From: Chloroflexota bacterium
GTDB lineage: Bacteria > Chloroflexota > Anaerolineae > J036 > Brachytrichaceae
NCBI GenBank assembly: GCA_021788625.1
Contig: JAJYKL010000001.1
Location: 1-64,000, forward strand
Length of the DNA: 64,000 nt
Direction of reading: 5' to 3'
The notes under the pieces are model-generated. The model did no database searches. It saw nothing but the letters and a program-made list of their open reading frames with translations, and was not told where the DNA came from. The position numbers and the translations under genes were made by a program. This document shows, piece after piece, positions 26,786-38,204 of this stretch (positions are counted from its first letter, which is position 1; each line of letters opens with the position of its first letter).

Positions 26786-28816
26786 ATGCAGTCTGGCAAT
26801 GTAATGCACAAACCTATCAGTGGGAAAACGCCGGCATATCAACTAATGTCGATCGGCGTTATCGTACTTGCTATCTTTGCCCTCTACGCGCCCGCCATCC
26901 GTCTGATGCTTTTCCATGATGACGCCGCCAATATTGTATGGATGAATGCCTTCAACATGCTGAGCATTTTTACCATGGCCGGGCAAACCGGTGCTTCAGC
27001 ACGGCCCGTTGTAAACTTGCTGTGGGTCCTCACGCGCGAGGTCTTCGGCTGGTATATCCCCGCCATTATCCACGCCTGGAATGTATGGCTGCATGTTTTA
27101 AATACTGCGCTGGTGGCTGCTCTGGCTTTACGCCTTGGCAGACGCTTTCATATAAGAGGGCTGCTTTTTCCAGCATTGAGTGCACTGATATTTGGTCTGT
27201 TTCCCTTCTCCTATCAAGCAGTACTCTGGGCGGGGGCTATCTATCACCCCGTTTTGACGTTGTTCGGGCTGTCCGCTGTTCATGCTTACCTGACAGCGCG
27301 GCATCGCAATCAACCAGCCTGGTGGCTGTTGTGCATAGCTTTTCTTGCGCTTGCCTGCCTGTCACATGAGGCAGGCTTCATGTTTGGTCCGCTCATCGTC
27401 ACAATGGAGTTGGTGATGAGCGTCGCGGGCCAGCGGCCAGTGCGACTCCGCGCCATTGCCATTGGCGTACTATGTCTTATCTACCCGCTGCAATACCGTT
27501 TATTGAGACCCGACTCATGGGGTTTATCGCAAATACGTAGTTTGGCAACTTTATCTTCGCGATTAGTGAGCAACATCCCCTATGTGCTCCAAGCCATGAT
27601 TAGCTGGCTGATTGTCCTATTGCGTTCGTGGATTGGGCTGGCACCATATAACGCATTGATTGTGAGCGCCATGTTTGTGGTGATTGTCCCGCTTACGCTG
27701 GTGTGGCTTGTTAAACGGAGAAATTTCGCTTTGGGTCTGCTTGCACTCGCGTGGTGGTTTACGCTTTCCGTGCCTTCGTTAATCTTGTCCGAAGGCTATC
27801 TTCCCATGAGCCCCCGCCTCTTATATGCCCCGTCCGTAGGTATTGCGCTCTTCTGGGCAGGTGCCCTGGCGCTGCTCCTGCAAAACCTGCGCCAGCGTGT
27901 TGTACAGGTAATTGCCGTCTTGCCGGTGGTGATCATACTCGGGTGGTGCGTACCTTATGTGGCCGATCGCATGAATGAAACGGCTCGCCTGACCCCAGCC
28001 ATGACGATGATTAACACTGACCTGCGTGCATCGTCGCCTGCGGCCAAGGTGCTGTACATCAACATGCCCTACTACAGTGCGCCAGCATACCCCGCCTTCC
28101 TCATTGGGGCTGAGGGAATGCCCATTTTTCAGAGTGATAACATCCCGGCCTGGACGTGGCTCGCCACGGTCAGCGGAACACGGCGCGACACGTCATATGT
28201 ACGGCACAACATCTCTCTGACTCGCGGTACGCATTTTGTCTATGGTATCCCCGGTCCGATAGTGAATGACATCGCTCTTCGCCAGGCGATTCTTGCATCC
28301 AATTACATTTACCGTTTTGACTATGACTCGCCAGGGCTTCGCGCTCGCAGGTTGGCCGTCATAGGTAACGATCGCACTAGCGCGCCTCCCCTGGCCAGGT
28401 TTGAACAGGGTGCCCTTGATGTGGCTTTACGACAGGCGAAGGCCACGATGTGCGAACAATTTGTGGCATTGGATCTGACGTGGTCCGATGTGCGTGATGT
28501 ACATCAACCGCTGGGTGTCTTCGTGCACGGCATCGACCATCTTGGTCAACAGGCGATTGTGGCCGATCGTGACTTGCTTGAGGGCTACCTGCCTCTGGAT
28601 CAGGTCCCAGCAGATCGGGTCATCACCGAAACACGCCGGATTGAACTTCCATCCGGCATTGCGCCGCTCAAGGAATTTCAGATAGGCGTATACCTGCGTG
28701 CCAATGGGAATCGGCTGACAACGCTCCGTGCTGACGGCAGTGCGTGGGTGGGAGACGCAGTAAACGTGCCGCTTGGTCCTTACTCACCTGCAGTGTGCCG
28801 TCGCAGCGGAGGTTGA
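26786..28816 (+). CDS. Polytopic membrane protein, GT-C-like
   Basis: About 676 residues. The start is uncertain: ATG at 26786 or 26804, or GTG at 26753; none has a good ribosome site. The first loop reads LMLFHDDAANIVWMN, the acidic pair of GT-C enzymes. About ten helices follow. The C-terminal ~120 residues have QALIVADRDLLEGYLPLDQV-like and IELPSGIAPLKEFQIGVYL segments, ending with GDAVNVPLGPYSPA, a relative of the module in neighbouring GT-C proteins. acs follows after 65 bp. Confidence 0.75.
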   Translation: MQSGNVMHKPISGKTPAYQLMSIGVIVLAIFALYAPAIRLMLFHDDAANIVWMNAFNMLSIFTMAGQTGASARPVVNLLWVLTREVFGWYIPAIIHAWNVWLHVLNTALVAALALRLGRRFHIRGLLFPALSALIFGLFPFSYQAVLWAGAIYHPVLTLFGLSAVHAYLTARHRNQPAWWLLCIAFLALACLSHEAGFMFGPLIVTMELVMSVAGQRPVRLRAIAIGVLCLIYPLQYRLLRPDSWGLSQIRSLATLSSRLVSNIPYVLQAMISWLIVLLRSWIGLAPYNALIVSAMFVVIVPLTLVWLVKRRNFALGLLALAWWFTLSVPSLILSEGYLPMSPRLLYAPSVGIALFWAGALALLLQNLRQRVVQVIAVLPVVIILGWCVPYVADRMNETARLTPAMTMINTDLRASSPAAKVLYINMPYYSAPAYPAFLIGAEGMPIFQSDNIPAWTWLATVSGTRRDTSYVRHNISLTRGTHFVYGIPGPIVNDIALRQAILASNYIYRFDYDSPGLRARRLAVIGNDRTSAPPLARFEQGALDVALRQAKATMCEQFVALDLTWSDVRDVHQPLGVFVHGIDHLGQQAIVADRDLLEGYLPLDQVPADRVITETRRIELPSGIAPLKEFQIGVYLRANGNRLTTLRADGSAWVGDAVNVPLGPYSPAVCRRSGG

Positions 28817-28830
28817 GCATCTGACGCTCA

Positions 28831-28836
28831 TATAAT
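28831..28836 (+). promoter_or_regulatory. Possible -10 element of acs
   Basis: A perfect TATAAT lies 45 bp upstream of the acs start codon in the gap after the preceding membrane gene. No convincing -35 hexamer is found 16-18 bp further upstream, so support is limited to the -10 match and position. Confidence 0.35.
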
Positions 28837-28881
28837 GCTGCCTGTAAATCCGGTTCGCGTGGTCTGCTGGAGGTACAGAGG

Positions 28882-30804
<1,923 letters not shown>

Positions 30805-30873
30805 GCTCCCGCCATCAGCTGTCGCATTGCGCGTGGCTCACATGGTTGCCACCCGAAAGGAAGCACGTTCGTT

Positions 30874-33042
30874 GTGGCAGATCCGGGGTTCCTTAGCAGA
30901 CACAAGCATCCTCTTGTAATCGGTGCCCTCTCAGTGGCATTCGTAGTTTTGGCTGTTGCCTACAACTGGGCGCTGCCACTCTTCGAAGGCCCTGATGAGG
31001 GCGCCCATTATTTGTACATAGACTACGTTGCCAATCACCATACGCTACCCGATCCGCTTCACAGCGTTTCGCACGAGACGGCGCAGACTCCACTTTATTA
31101 CATTTTCGGTGCACCCCTCATCGCATGGATCGATCGAAGTGACTATGGCGCAGTGTACCGACCTGATCCAACGTTTGGCAATGGCATTGTTTATGATCAC
31201 ACCTCCCAAGAGCTAGTTTTTCCGCCCTCAGGCACAACCCTCGCGATTAGGATCCTGCGGCTGTACTCCACCGTATTGGGATTACTCACGGTACTTTTTA
31301 TTTATGCCGGTGTGCGGGTGCTCTTCGACCGGGAAGACGTAGCGCTCGTGGCCCTGGCAGTGACAGCATTTAACCCCAAGTTCCTGCATATCAGCAGCCA
31401 GGTTGACAATGACATCGCACTCGCCTGTGCCTCAGCGTTTTGTATGTGGGTGCTGATGAAGGTCGTCAAGCGATCCGATCCACGGTCAAGCTGGTCATGG
31501 GTTGTACTCGGCCTGTCGTTTGGTATTGCGGTGACAACCAAGGTGAGTGGGCTTGTACTGGCTGCGCCAATCGCTCTGGTACTGGTGTGGTGCGCTGTAA
31601 AAGCGCGACGCTTATCAATCTGGTGGATGGCGCAGAGGAGCCTGCTGTGTATGTTGGGTTTCCTCCTTGCCTACGGTGGCTTGATGGCTGATTATGCGGT
31701 GCGCTACGGCAGCGTGTTGCCACTATTTCAGCAGGCGAATGCCACTGGTATCCGCCCCGTGCCATTATCCGCAATGGACATATTGGCGCGCATGCCACGT
31801 GTGATCGCGAGTTATTGGGGTGAGTTCGGGCACGGTGTGGAATTCCCGCCCTATGTTGATCTGGTGATGGGTGTTGTAGTAATCGTAGTGGCAGTTGGCA
31901 CTATACGGGCATTAATTCGACGCCAATTCCCTGCCGAAATGACCATACCCGCTTTCGGGTTGGTTGTGGTTTTCGTAGCTTTCATAGCCTGGATGCGCAA
32001 CCAGGACGGCTCGGAGAATCTGCGTCTGATATCACCCGGCTTTATGGCCGTATCGGCATTTACCGCAGCTGGATTGATGGCCTGGTTCCCCGTGCGAGCG
32101 CGTCAGACAGGTGCACTGGCTATAACTTTTCTATCAGTGATCGGCGCAGTGATTGGTTTAAGGTTATCGCTCGTATCGGGTTATGCTTTACCCGCATATC
32201 TTTCGGATGAACAGGTCGCAGTTATATCGCACCTGGCCAGTGTGCACTATCAAAACGGGATAGAGCTGGTCGGTGCCACCCTGTCAACCCGGCGTATTTC
32301 ACCGGGAGACACACTCCATGTGAGCGTTTACTGGCGTGCCACACGACCGATCACCGACGTTTATCGCGTGGTGGTTGAAGCTCGAAACGACAGCGACATG
32401 GCACTTGGGCGTATCACCACACTTCCCTTGGGAGGACGTTTTAACACCATGCAAATGGAGGTGGGGCGTGTCTTCCGCGACGATTATGAGATGCCTGTCA
32501 GTGCTACCGTTCGCAGTTTGGTGCATGTATATGTAGGCTGGTATCTGAATAAACCTCCCTATACCGTCTCGCACCTGGTGGAAAATAACGCAGCCAATGC
32601 CCAGATCGGACTGGTGAAGTTGCGTGGTCCGGAGCCTGCGGAGATCAAGCCAGGTATGCCGTTCACTAGCACCTTGGGCACACTGGGTATTTTGGAGGGC
32701 TATAAGGTACAGGGTGATGAGTTAACCCTGTACTGGCGTGCACGTTCGTGGGCCACACGAGACTATACCGTTTTCGTCCATGCACTGGATGCCAAAGGAC
32801 AAACCATTGGACAGGCTGACGCCCCTCCTGCGTACCCCACATCACTATGGGACAAAGGAGAACAGGTGATCACCACCTATCATGTGCCAGATCTGAATAA
32901 TGCCAGTGCCTTTAGTGTCGGGTTATACAATCCTGTGACCTCGCAGCGTGTTAAAGCATATCGGCCAGATGGCTCATCCTGGCCCGATGATGCTATCGTA
33001 ATCCCTGTGCGATTGGAAGATGGGGATTCGCCGAAGGGCTGA
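30874..33042 (+). CDS. GT39-like (GT-C) membrane protein with C-terminal extracytoplasmic domains
   Basis: A 722-residue protein starting GTG at 30874 with AAAGGA 12 bp upstream. After helix 1 comes PLFEGPDEGAHYLYIDYVAN, a strong GT-C acidic motif, then QTPLYYIFGAPL. About ten helices end near residue 425. Two extracytoplasmic beta-rich modules follow (about 450-570 and 590-710). The last has YTVFVHALDAKGQTIGQADA and YPTSLWDKGEQVITTYHV, then SVGLYNPVTSQRV, the clearest copy of the module shared with five neighbours. Donor and acceptor are unknown. Confidence 0.85.
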   Translation: MADPGFLSRHKHPLVIGALSVAFVVLAVAYNWALPLFEGPDEGAHYLYIDYVANHHTLPDPLHSVSHETAQTPLYYIFGAPLIAWIDRSDYGAVYRPDPTFGNGIVYDHTSQELVFPPSGTTLAIRILRLYSTVLGLLTVLFIYAGVRVLFDREDVALVALAVTAFNPKFLHISSQVDNDIALACASAFCMWVLMKVVKRSDPRSSWSWVVLGLSFGIAVTTKVSGLVLAAPIALVLVWCAVKARRLSIWWMAQRSLLCMLGFLLAYGGLMADYAVRYGSVLPLFQQANATGIRPVPLSAMDILARMPRVIASYWGEFGHGVEFPPYVDLVMGVVVIVVAVGTIRALIRRQFPAEMTIPAFGLVVVFVAFIAWMRNQDGSENLRLISPGFMAVSAFTAAGLMAWFPVRARQTGALAITFLSVIGAVIGLRLSLVSGYALPAYLSDEQVAVISHLASVHYQNGIELVGATLSTRRISPGDTLHVSVYWRATRPITDVYRVVVEARNDSDMALGRITTLPLGGRFNTMQMEVGRVFRDDYEMPVSATVRSLVHVYVGWYLNKPPYTVSHLVENNAANAQIGLVKLRGPEPAEIKPGMPFTSTLGTLGILEGYKVQGDELTLYWRARSWATRDYTVFVHALDAKGQTIGQADAPPAYPTSLWDKGEQVITTYHVPDLNNASAFSVGLYNPVTSQRVKAYRPDGSSWPDDAIVIPVRLEDGDSPKG

Positions 33043-33155
33043 TTTGGCCTAAAATGAATGCGGTGCTGTCACCGGTTATTGGTTGCCATGAACGGAGCGC
33101 GACCAGCGCTGTTACCGGGTGGGAGCAGAAAACATACTAAACGATGAGGAGAAAC

Positions 33156-33887
33156 ATGACTCAGTTAATAAACGTCACCGTGTGGGGCGAGTATCGGCAT
33201 GAAAAGACACATGAAGAAGTCGCGCGGGTTTATCCAAAAGGCATGCACGAAGCTATTGCAGAAGGGTTGCGCGAGTCTCCCGATTTTCATGTGAACACTG
33301 CCACGCTTGATCAACCTGAGCATGGGCTGACCAAGGAAGTTCTGGCACATACCGACGTACTAACCTGGTGGGGCCACATGGCGCACCATGAGGTGAAAGA
33401 CGAGATCGTGCAGCGTGTGTATGAGCGCGTGATGGCTGGGATGGGGCTGATCGTACTTCACTCAGGCCATATGTCAAAGATATTCTCCAGGCTCATGGGT
33501 ACGGGGTGCATGCTGAAATGGCGTGAGGCTAATGAGAAAGAACGCCTGTGGGTAGTGAACCCAGGGCATCCCATCGTACGAGGTATCGAAGAGTATATTG
33601 AGCTGCCGCACGAAGAGATGTACGGCGAGCATTTCGATATCCCTGCCCCCGACGATCTGGTGTTCGTAAGTTGGTTCGAGGGAGGCGAAGTGTTTCGCAG
33701 CGGCTGTTGTTTTTACCGGGGTGCCGGAAAAGTTTTCTACTTTCGCCCCGGCCACGAGACTTTTCCCACCTATTACAACCCGACCATCCGCAAGGTCATC
33801 GCGAACGCAGTACGCTGGGCGGCGCCTAATGGCAATGCTGAGCCGATTCGCGGCAATGTGAAGCCACTCGAAGTTATTCGCAGTTGA
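33156..33887 (+). CDS. ThuA-like protein (trehalose-utilization family)
   Basis: A 243-residue protein of the ThuA/class-I glutamine amidotransferase-like fold, without the catalytic triad of true amidotransferases. It reads [47 protein letters not shown] and [12 protein letters not shown], with [15 protein letters not shown] near the end. AGGAGA at 33147-33152 sets the ATG at 33156; the upstream ATG at 33144 overlaps it. Relatives act in sugar utilisation (a 3-keto-sugar link in rhizobia), but the reaction here is not established. A strong terminator follows. Confidence 0.9.
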   Translation: MTQLINVTVWGEYRHEKTHEEVARVYPKGMHEAIAEGLRESPDFHVNTATLDQPEHGLTKEVLAHTDVLTWWGHMAHHEVKDEIVQRVYERVMAGMGLIVLHSGHMSKIFSRLMGTGCMLKWREANEKERLWVVNPGHPIVRGIEEYIELPHEEMYGEHFDIPAPDDLVFVSWFEGGEVFRSGCCFYRGAGKVFYFRPGHETFPTYYNPTIRKVIANAVRWAAPNGNAEPIRGNVKPLEVIRS

Positions 33888-33889
33888 TG

Positions 33890-33931
33890 AAAAGCAGGGT
33901 TCTGCTGGTGCACCGGCAGAACCCTGCTTTT
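33890..33931. terminator. Bidirectional rho-independent terminator
   Basis: A perfect 16-bp stem, AAAAGCAGGGTTCTGC (33890-33905) with GCAGAACCCTGCTTTT (33916-33931), encloses a 10-nt loop that itself contains the palindrome GGTGCACC. The T4/A4 ends serve both strands. It sits between the convergent ThuA-like and Bax-inhibitor-1 genes. Confidence 0.9.
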
Positions 33932-33952
33932 GATGGATGCCTGGACCCGGCT

Positions 33953-34675
33953 CTAGCGCCTGCGACCGAAGAGGCGGAGCAGGTTCAGAAACAGGTTGAT
34001 AAAATCCAGATACAGAGCCAGAGCCCCAATCACAGCGGCCTTGCGTAGCACTTCACCATCGGTGCCCACCCCCATGGCCATGCGCTTGATGCGTTGCGTA
34101 TCGTAGGCAATGAGCGCCACGAAGATGAGGACACCCACCGCGGAGAGGATGAAGCTCAGTGTGCTGCTGGCCAGAAAGATATTTACGATGAACCCAACAA
34201 CCAGACCGATGAGGGCCATGATAGCCAGGTTACCGATGCTCGTCAGGTCGCGCCCGGTGACGTAGCCATAAGCGCTGACCAGGCCGAATGTCCCAGCCGT
34301 GATGAAAAACACCTGTGCGACCGACGTTGATGTATAGACCAGGAACAGCATTGAGAAGGTCAAGCCGGTCAACGCTGCATAAACAACGAATAGCCCGGTT
34401 GCGACCCCGGCGTTGAGCCGGCGAATGACTGCGCTCAGGACGAGAACCAGCGCCAGTTGTGCGACGATGACCACCATGAACGCAGGAGTGTTGAAGAGCA
34501 GCGCCATCATATCCGGGTTCATAGCCGTAGCGACAGCAACCAGACCGGTGATGGCCAGGGCGAGCGTCATCCACCAATACACTTTGACAATAAAGCTACG
34601 CGCGGCGGCCTCATCAGTAACGATGCTTGAACTGGGTTGATTGGGGCCCACCTGATTCATTCCAAACCGATTCAT
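33953..34675 (-). CDS. Bax inhibitor-1/YccA family membrane protein
   Basis: A 240-residue protein with seven predicted helices. A short hydrophilic N-terminus (MNRFGMNQVGPNQPSSS) is followed by ARSFIVKVYWWMTLALAITG, a typical entry into helix 1. The C-terminal half holds IALIAYDTQRIKRMA and ALALYLDFINLFLNLLRLFG, the family signature with the aspartates of the pH-sensing calcium-leak site. Bacterial members are proton- or calcium-conducting or modulate membrane proteases. Single-gene transcript, convergent with ThuA. Confidence 0.92.
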   Translation of the reverse strand: MNRFGMNQVGPNQPSSSIVTDEAAARSFIVKVYWWMTLALAITGLVAVATAMNPDMMALLFNTPAFMVVIVAQLALVLVLSAVIRRLNAGVATGLFVVYAALTGLTFSMLFLVYTSTSVAQVFFITAGTFGLVSAYGYVTGRDLTSIGNLAIMALIGLVVGFIVNIFLASSTLSFILSAVGVLIFVALIAYDTQRIKRMAMGVGTDGEVLRKAAVIGALALYLDFINLFLNLLRLFGRRR

Positions 34676-34744
34676 TTCACTCCTTATTGCTAACAGCCTT
34701 TCGAGACTGCCGGATTCTATATCCGTATCCGTACACCTGGCATT

Positions 34745-37054
34745 CTACTTCACCCGTAAATCCTCCAGCACAACCTCTGTGCCGATGTAAATGCCGTCCT
34801 GGCCATAAGCACCCAGATGCATAAAGTTACCAGGGTTATACACCACCAGGAGCAGCCGATATACGCCAGGGGGCGCATCAGATGCAACCTGGAAGACATG
34901 GGTATCTGTAATTGGCTTCCCCACCTTCCACGTCGTGGTAGGTGCGTTTCCCTGTACCGGACCTGAATCATTTTGAGCGATTTTATTGGACCTGTCACCA
35001 AGTAGCTGCAAGGAGATGGTGTAATTCGTGTCGACATGCCGGGTGGCGCGCCAGTGCAGAGTTACGGTAATGGGCTGGCTAGCAGTCAGGACACCCGGTG
35101 TCACCTCATAATGCTCCAGAGTGATGCCATTGTCATAGTCCAGCAGCGTACCACGTGACGAACCTGTCACAAAGATCGTCCTGCCCAACACAATCCCTTG
35201 ATCAGTTTCCAACCCTTTTGTCGCGGTTAGCCGTTGTCCTGTCTGAAGATCATATATACCGACAGCCCAATGCAGTTCCTTGTCTATTGGGGTTAGTTGA
35301 GGTATCTGGACAGCGTAACGATCGTGCCAGGCATATCCTGCTGGGAGCTCGCTGGTGGCGATTAGTCCTTGACCAGGATACATATCACGTTGTGCGACGA
35401 TTACATCCTCAGTATTGAGTAAATGTACGAAGACACTGTAGTTATGTGTCATCGGTTTCACTACACGCCAATAGAGTTGAATCGTAACGTATTTACCTGG
35501 TTGAGTCGTGGCAGGTGGTGTGTCGTATCCGAGCAGGTCCAGAGCATTGCCAAAGGAAACGTCAAGCCGGTTAGCTGGTTGAGCTGTGGGAGTATTGGGA
35601 GGTTTAGTGTAGATGGGTTGGATGACTGCGAAGGGTATAACCAGTGTTAATGCAAGCAGGCCTGTTGCAGCGGCAAACATCAAATAGCGATGCAATTGGT
35701 ACAGGCCGTACGCCATGCTCATCGCGATCACAGCGATGCAGGGGAACAAAAGCCTGCCTTGCGAGGCAGGTGTCAACGATGTCCAGCGTAAGAGGGCAAT
35801 AAACGTGATCGATATCCAGGCTAAGCACAAGATGAAACTGGAATGGTCTGTTAAAAGGTAAGCCACTTTGCGATGCAAAGTGATACGGGGTGATCGGCTT
35901 GTGCTGACTTCGCCAGGGTGCAGGAATTCCCGCAGGGCGCCTGTCAGCAGGCCCGCAAACGCTACTATAGCCAATCCATTCAATACCATATAGACGATGG
36001 GTGGCATGATTACATTTAGCGCACCGAAGACACCCCAGTACGCCCAAACAAAACCCTCACGTTCGCTCCACAACTGTGCCAATGATGCAGGAGGGTTGCG
36101 CCTTCCAACGGCATCCAGAAAGGCGTTCCATCCAAGCCAATCGCCATATAGAAGCTGGTTACGGACAAACCACCAACCAGCCAGTGCAACCACGACGGCC
36201 ACAAAAACACCGCCAAACCGAACTGCTTTGCCCAGCCATGCCTCGGACTGTAGTCGCAACTTGATCGCTGTAAGAGCCACGGCAAGGCTAAACACACCTA
36301 TTAGCCCGAGCGTACTGGATTTGCTCAAGGCTGCCGCCGCGGATATAACACCAGCAATCAGGGCAGACCGCATCGATAGATTGCCTCGACTTACCAGGCG
36401 GAGAGCCCACCACAACCCAAGTGTAGTGAACAGGGCTGCTGCGTTGTCATTGTTCACCGAACCGCTGATGAATGCGAACATAGGAACGCCCGCCACAAAC
36501 GCCATGCTCCCCAGGCGTACCCAGGCTAGTGGATCAACTGATGGTGCAGGTTGTGATGGTGTGCCGAGAGTACGCGGGAACACCTCCCCAGCGGCTAGAT
36601 ACGTAAACATCACCGTCAAAGTGGAAAGCGCCACCGATAGTAATCGTGCTACATGCATGGCCAGTGTGGCATGTGTCCAGGGGAACTGCTCAGCGGATGT
36701 ATGCAGAACCGTATTGGAATTGCCATCTGGGGTGGGGCGGCCCATGTCACTATGAGGGTTGATCCGGCGCACCTCGCGCCAGTTCGATGCATCTATGGGT
36801 GCTGTCGCCAGTGCTGCCAGTACATAATAGAGTGGAGGCTGGCTGCCTTCCTGCCGCCACGGTGCCTGTTCGTCAGTTTGACCTATGCGCTGAATGGGCA
36901 ATCCCCCACCACTGGCCAGATGCTGGACCAGGGGGTAATGCCAGAATTCATCCGAAGCCTCAAACAGGGGGGTGGTGAAACTATAGAGGCTGAACAGGAC
37001 GAAAGCAGCCACCAGTGCCACGCGGGCGACGAATCTCTCGACGGAGGCACTCAC
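34745..37054 (-). CDS. GT39-like (GT-C) membrane protein with two C-terminal extracytoplasmic domains
   Basis: A 769-residue protein starting GTG at 37054, overlapping the stop of the upstream coiled-coil gene (GTGA). Helix 1 is followed by PLFEASDEFWHYPLVQHLAS, the acidic GT-C motif, then SQPPLYYVLAALA. About eleven helices end near residue 500. Two tandem beta-rich modules follow; the first contains NYSVFVHLLNTEDVIVAQRD and VGIYDLQTGQRLTATKG, the second WKVGKPITDTHVF and PGVYRLLLVVYNPG. These match the module in neighbouring GT-C proteins. Coupling to a coiled-coil gene is unexpected. Confidence 0.85.
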   Translation of the reverse strand: MSASVERFVARVALVAAFVLFSLYSFTTPLFEASDEFWHYPLVQHLASGGGLPIQRIGQTDEQAPWRQEGSQPPLYYVLAALATAPIDASNWREVRRINPHSDMGRPTPDGNSNTVLHTSAEQFPWTHATLAMHVARLLSVALSTLTVMFTYLAAGEVFPRTLGTPSQPAPSVDPLAWVRLGSMAFVAGVPMFAFISGSVNNDNAAALFTTLGLWWALRLVSRGNLSMRSALIAGVISAAAALSKSSTLGLIGVFSLAVALTAIKLRLQSEAWLGKAVRFGGVFVAVVVALAGWWFVRNQLLYGDWLGWNAFLDAVGRRNPPASLAQLWSEREGFVWAYWGVFGALNVIMPPIVYMVLNGLAIVAFAGLLTGALREFLHPGEVSTSRSPRITLHRKVAYLLTDHSSFILCLAWISITFIALLRWTSLTPASQGRLLFPCIAVIAMSMAYGLYQLHRYLMFAAATGLLALTLVIPFAVIQPIYTKPPNTPTAQPANRLDVSFGNALDLLGYDTPPATTQPGKYVTIQLYWRVVKPMTHNYSVFVHLLNTEDVIVAQRDMYPGQGLIATSELPAGYAWHDRYAVQIPQLTPIDKELHWAVGIYDLQTGQRLTATKGLETDQGIVLGRTIFVTGSSRGTLLDYDNGITLEHYEVTPGVLTASQPITVTLHWRATRHVDTNYTISLQLLGDRSNKIAQNDSGPVQGNAPTTTWKVGKPITDTHVFQVASDAPPGVYRLLLVVYNPGNFMHLGAYGQDGIYIGTEVVLEDLRVK

Positions 37055-37569
37055 GGTGCAGGTTGGACTTCGTCTGCCGGTATATCGGCAGGCTCATTTT
37101 GGGTGATCGAAGCGGCCCGAGCGCTCCTTTCGGCATCGAGTTTCGAAACGCCATTCGACACGACACCCATGATATGGTCCAACTCGTCGCGCAGGCGCGA
37201 CAGGGTGTCGAGTGCGTAAACATCAGCTTCCGCTCGCATGCGCTCAACCTCGCGGCGCGTGCGCTCCTCCAGGGCTTGCGCACGGCTCTGTGCGATGGCC
37301 ATGATTGCCGTGTCATCAGCCAGATGGGCTGCGTCCTCCCGAGCATTGTCTCGGATGCGGTCAGCTTCTTCCTTGGCTTGAGCCAATATGCGGTCGTGTT
37401 CCTGCTGGATTCGCTGTGCTTTTTTAATTTCTTCGGGGATGGCTAACACCATTTGGTCGATGAGCTGGAAGCAGCGATCTGCGTCGACCAGGCGCATTTT
37501 TGTACCAGGAAAGCGCCGGCTTTCAAGGAGGATTGCCTCGAGTCGTCCCAGCAGATGTTGAATATCCAT
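37051..37569 (-). CDS. Coiled-coil protein, possible DivIVA/SepIVA-like
   Basis: A 172-residue soluble protein. Residues ~45-140 form a long charged coiled coil (KKAQRIQQEHDRILAQAKEE, then QALEERTRREVERMRAEADV). The N-terminus MDIQHLLGRLEAILLESRRF resembles proteins encoded beside coaD in Actinobacteria that belong to the DivIVA/SepIVA-like group. A division or envelope-growth role is inference. It lies 80 bp downstream of coaD and overlaps the next membrane protein gene. Confidence 0.75.
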   Translation of the reverse strand: MDIQHLLGRLEAILLESRRFPGTKMRLVDADRCFQLIDQMVLAIPEEIKKAQRIQQEHDRILAQAKEEADRIRDNAREDAAHLADDTAIMAIAQSRAQALEERTRREVERMRAEADVYALDTLSRLRDELDHIMGVVSNGVSKLDAERSARAASITQNEPADIPADEVQPAP

Positions 37570-37649
37570 AAGGCACCTGTGCCACTTTGAAAAAGCCTGT
37601 CTGGGTCCAATGAGGTGTGCATCGAACCCTACTTATTATCGCTCGAAAT

Positions 37650-38204
37650 TCACTTCGATGAGCCCGAGTCGATCCTGCTGCGGGATCCGGCTCGCATTGC
37701 CATAGTGGTATCGCTGGGTTTCTGTTGCTTTCGCGTGATGGCCGCTGCCACACAGGGTGGAACCAGGTCGTCAACATCACCACCCAGGGTTGCCACTTCG
37801 CGTATGAGTGAGGCATTGACGAAGGTATTCGGTTCGTTAGCAAAAAGGCAAACGATCTCCACATCATTGGCCATCCAGTGGTTGGTCTGTGCCATTTGCC
37901 ACTCGTAGTCGAAGTCGACACCGTTGCGCAGTCCTCGCACAATGACTTGTGCACCCTGTTCGCGCGCAAATTGCACGGTTAGTCCTGCATATCCTATCAC
38001 CGTCACACGGTCATGCCGATCTAGCGCAGCCAACGCTTCACGTGCCAGTGCAATTCGCTCGGAGTGCGTGAATAGAATCTGCTTCACCGGAGCTGTATAC
38101 ACAGCAACGATGACATGATCAAATAAAGCCAGGGCTCGCTGAGCGATGTTCAGGTGTCCGTTATGGAACGGGTCAAATGTACCCGGATAGACTGCGGTGA
38201 TCAT
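37650..38204 (-). CDS. coaD: Phosphopantetheine adenylyltransferase
   Basis: Penultimate enzyme of CoA synthesis (184 residues; the last ~22 are a basic, Ser-rich extension beyond the usual ~160). It shows AVYPGTFDPFHNGHLNIAQR with the HxGH nucleotidyltransferase motif at residues 14-17, VIVRGLRNGVDFDYEWQMA, and a NASLIREVATLGGDV segment standing in for the usual SSS-x-VRE. The ATG overlaps the recG stop (TAATG). The gene rsmD, often between recG and coaD, is missing. Confidence 0.95.
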   Translation of the reverse strand: MITAVYPGTFDPFHNGHLNIAQRALALFDHVIVAVYTAPVKQILFTHSERIALAREALAALDRHDRVTVIGYAGLTVQFAREQGAQVIVRGLRNGVDFDYEWQMAQTNHWMANDVEIVCLFANEPNTFVNASLIREVATLGGDVDDLVPPCVAAAITRKQQKPSDTTMAMRAGSRSRIDSGSSK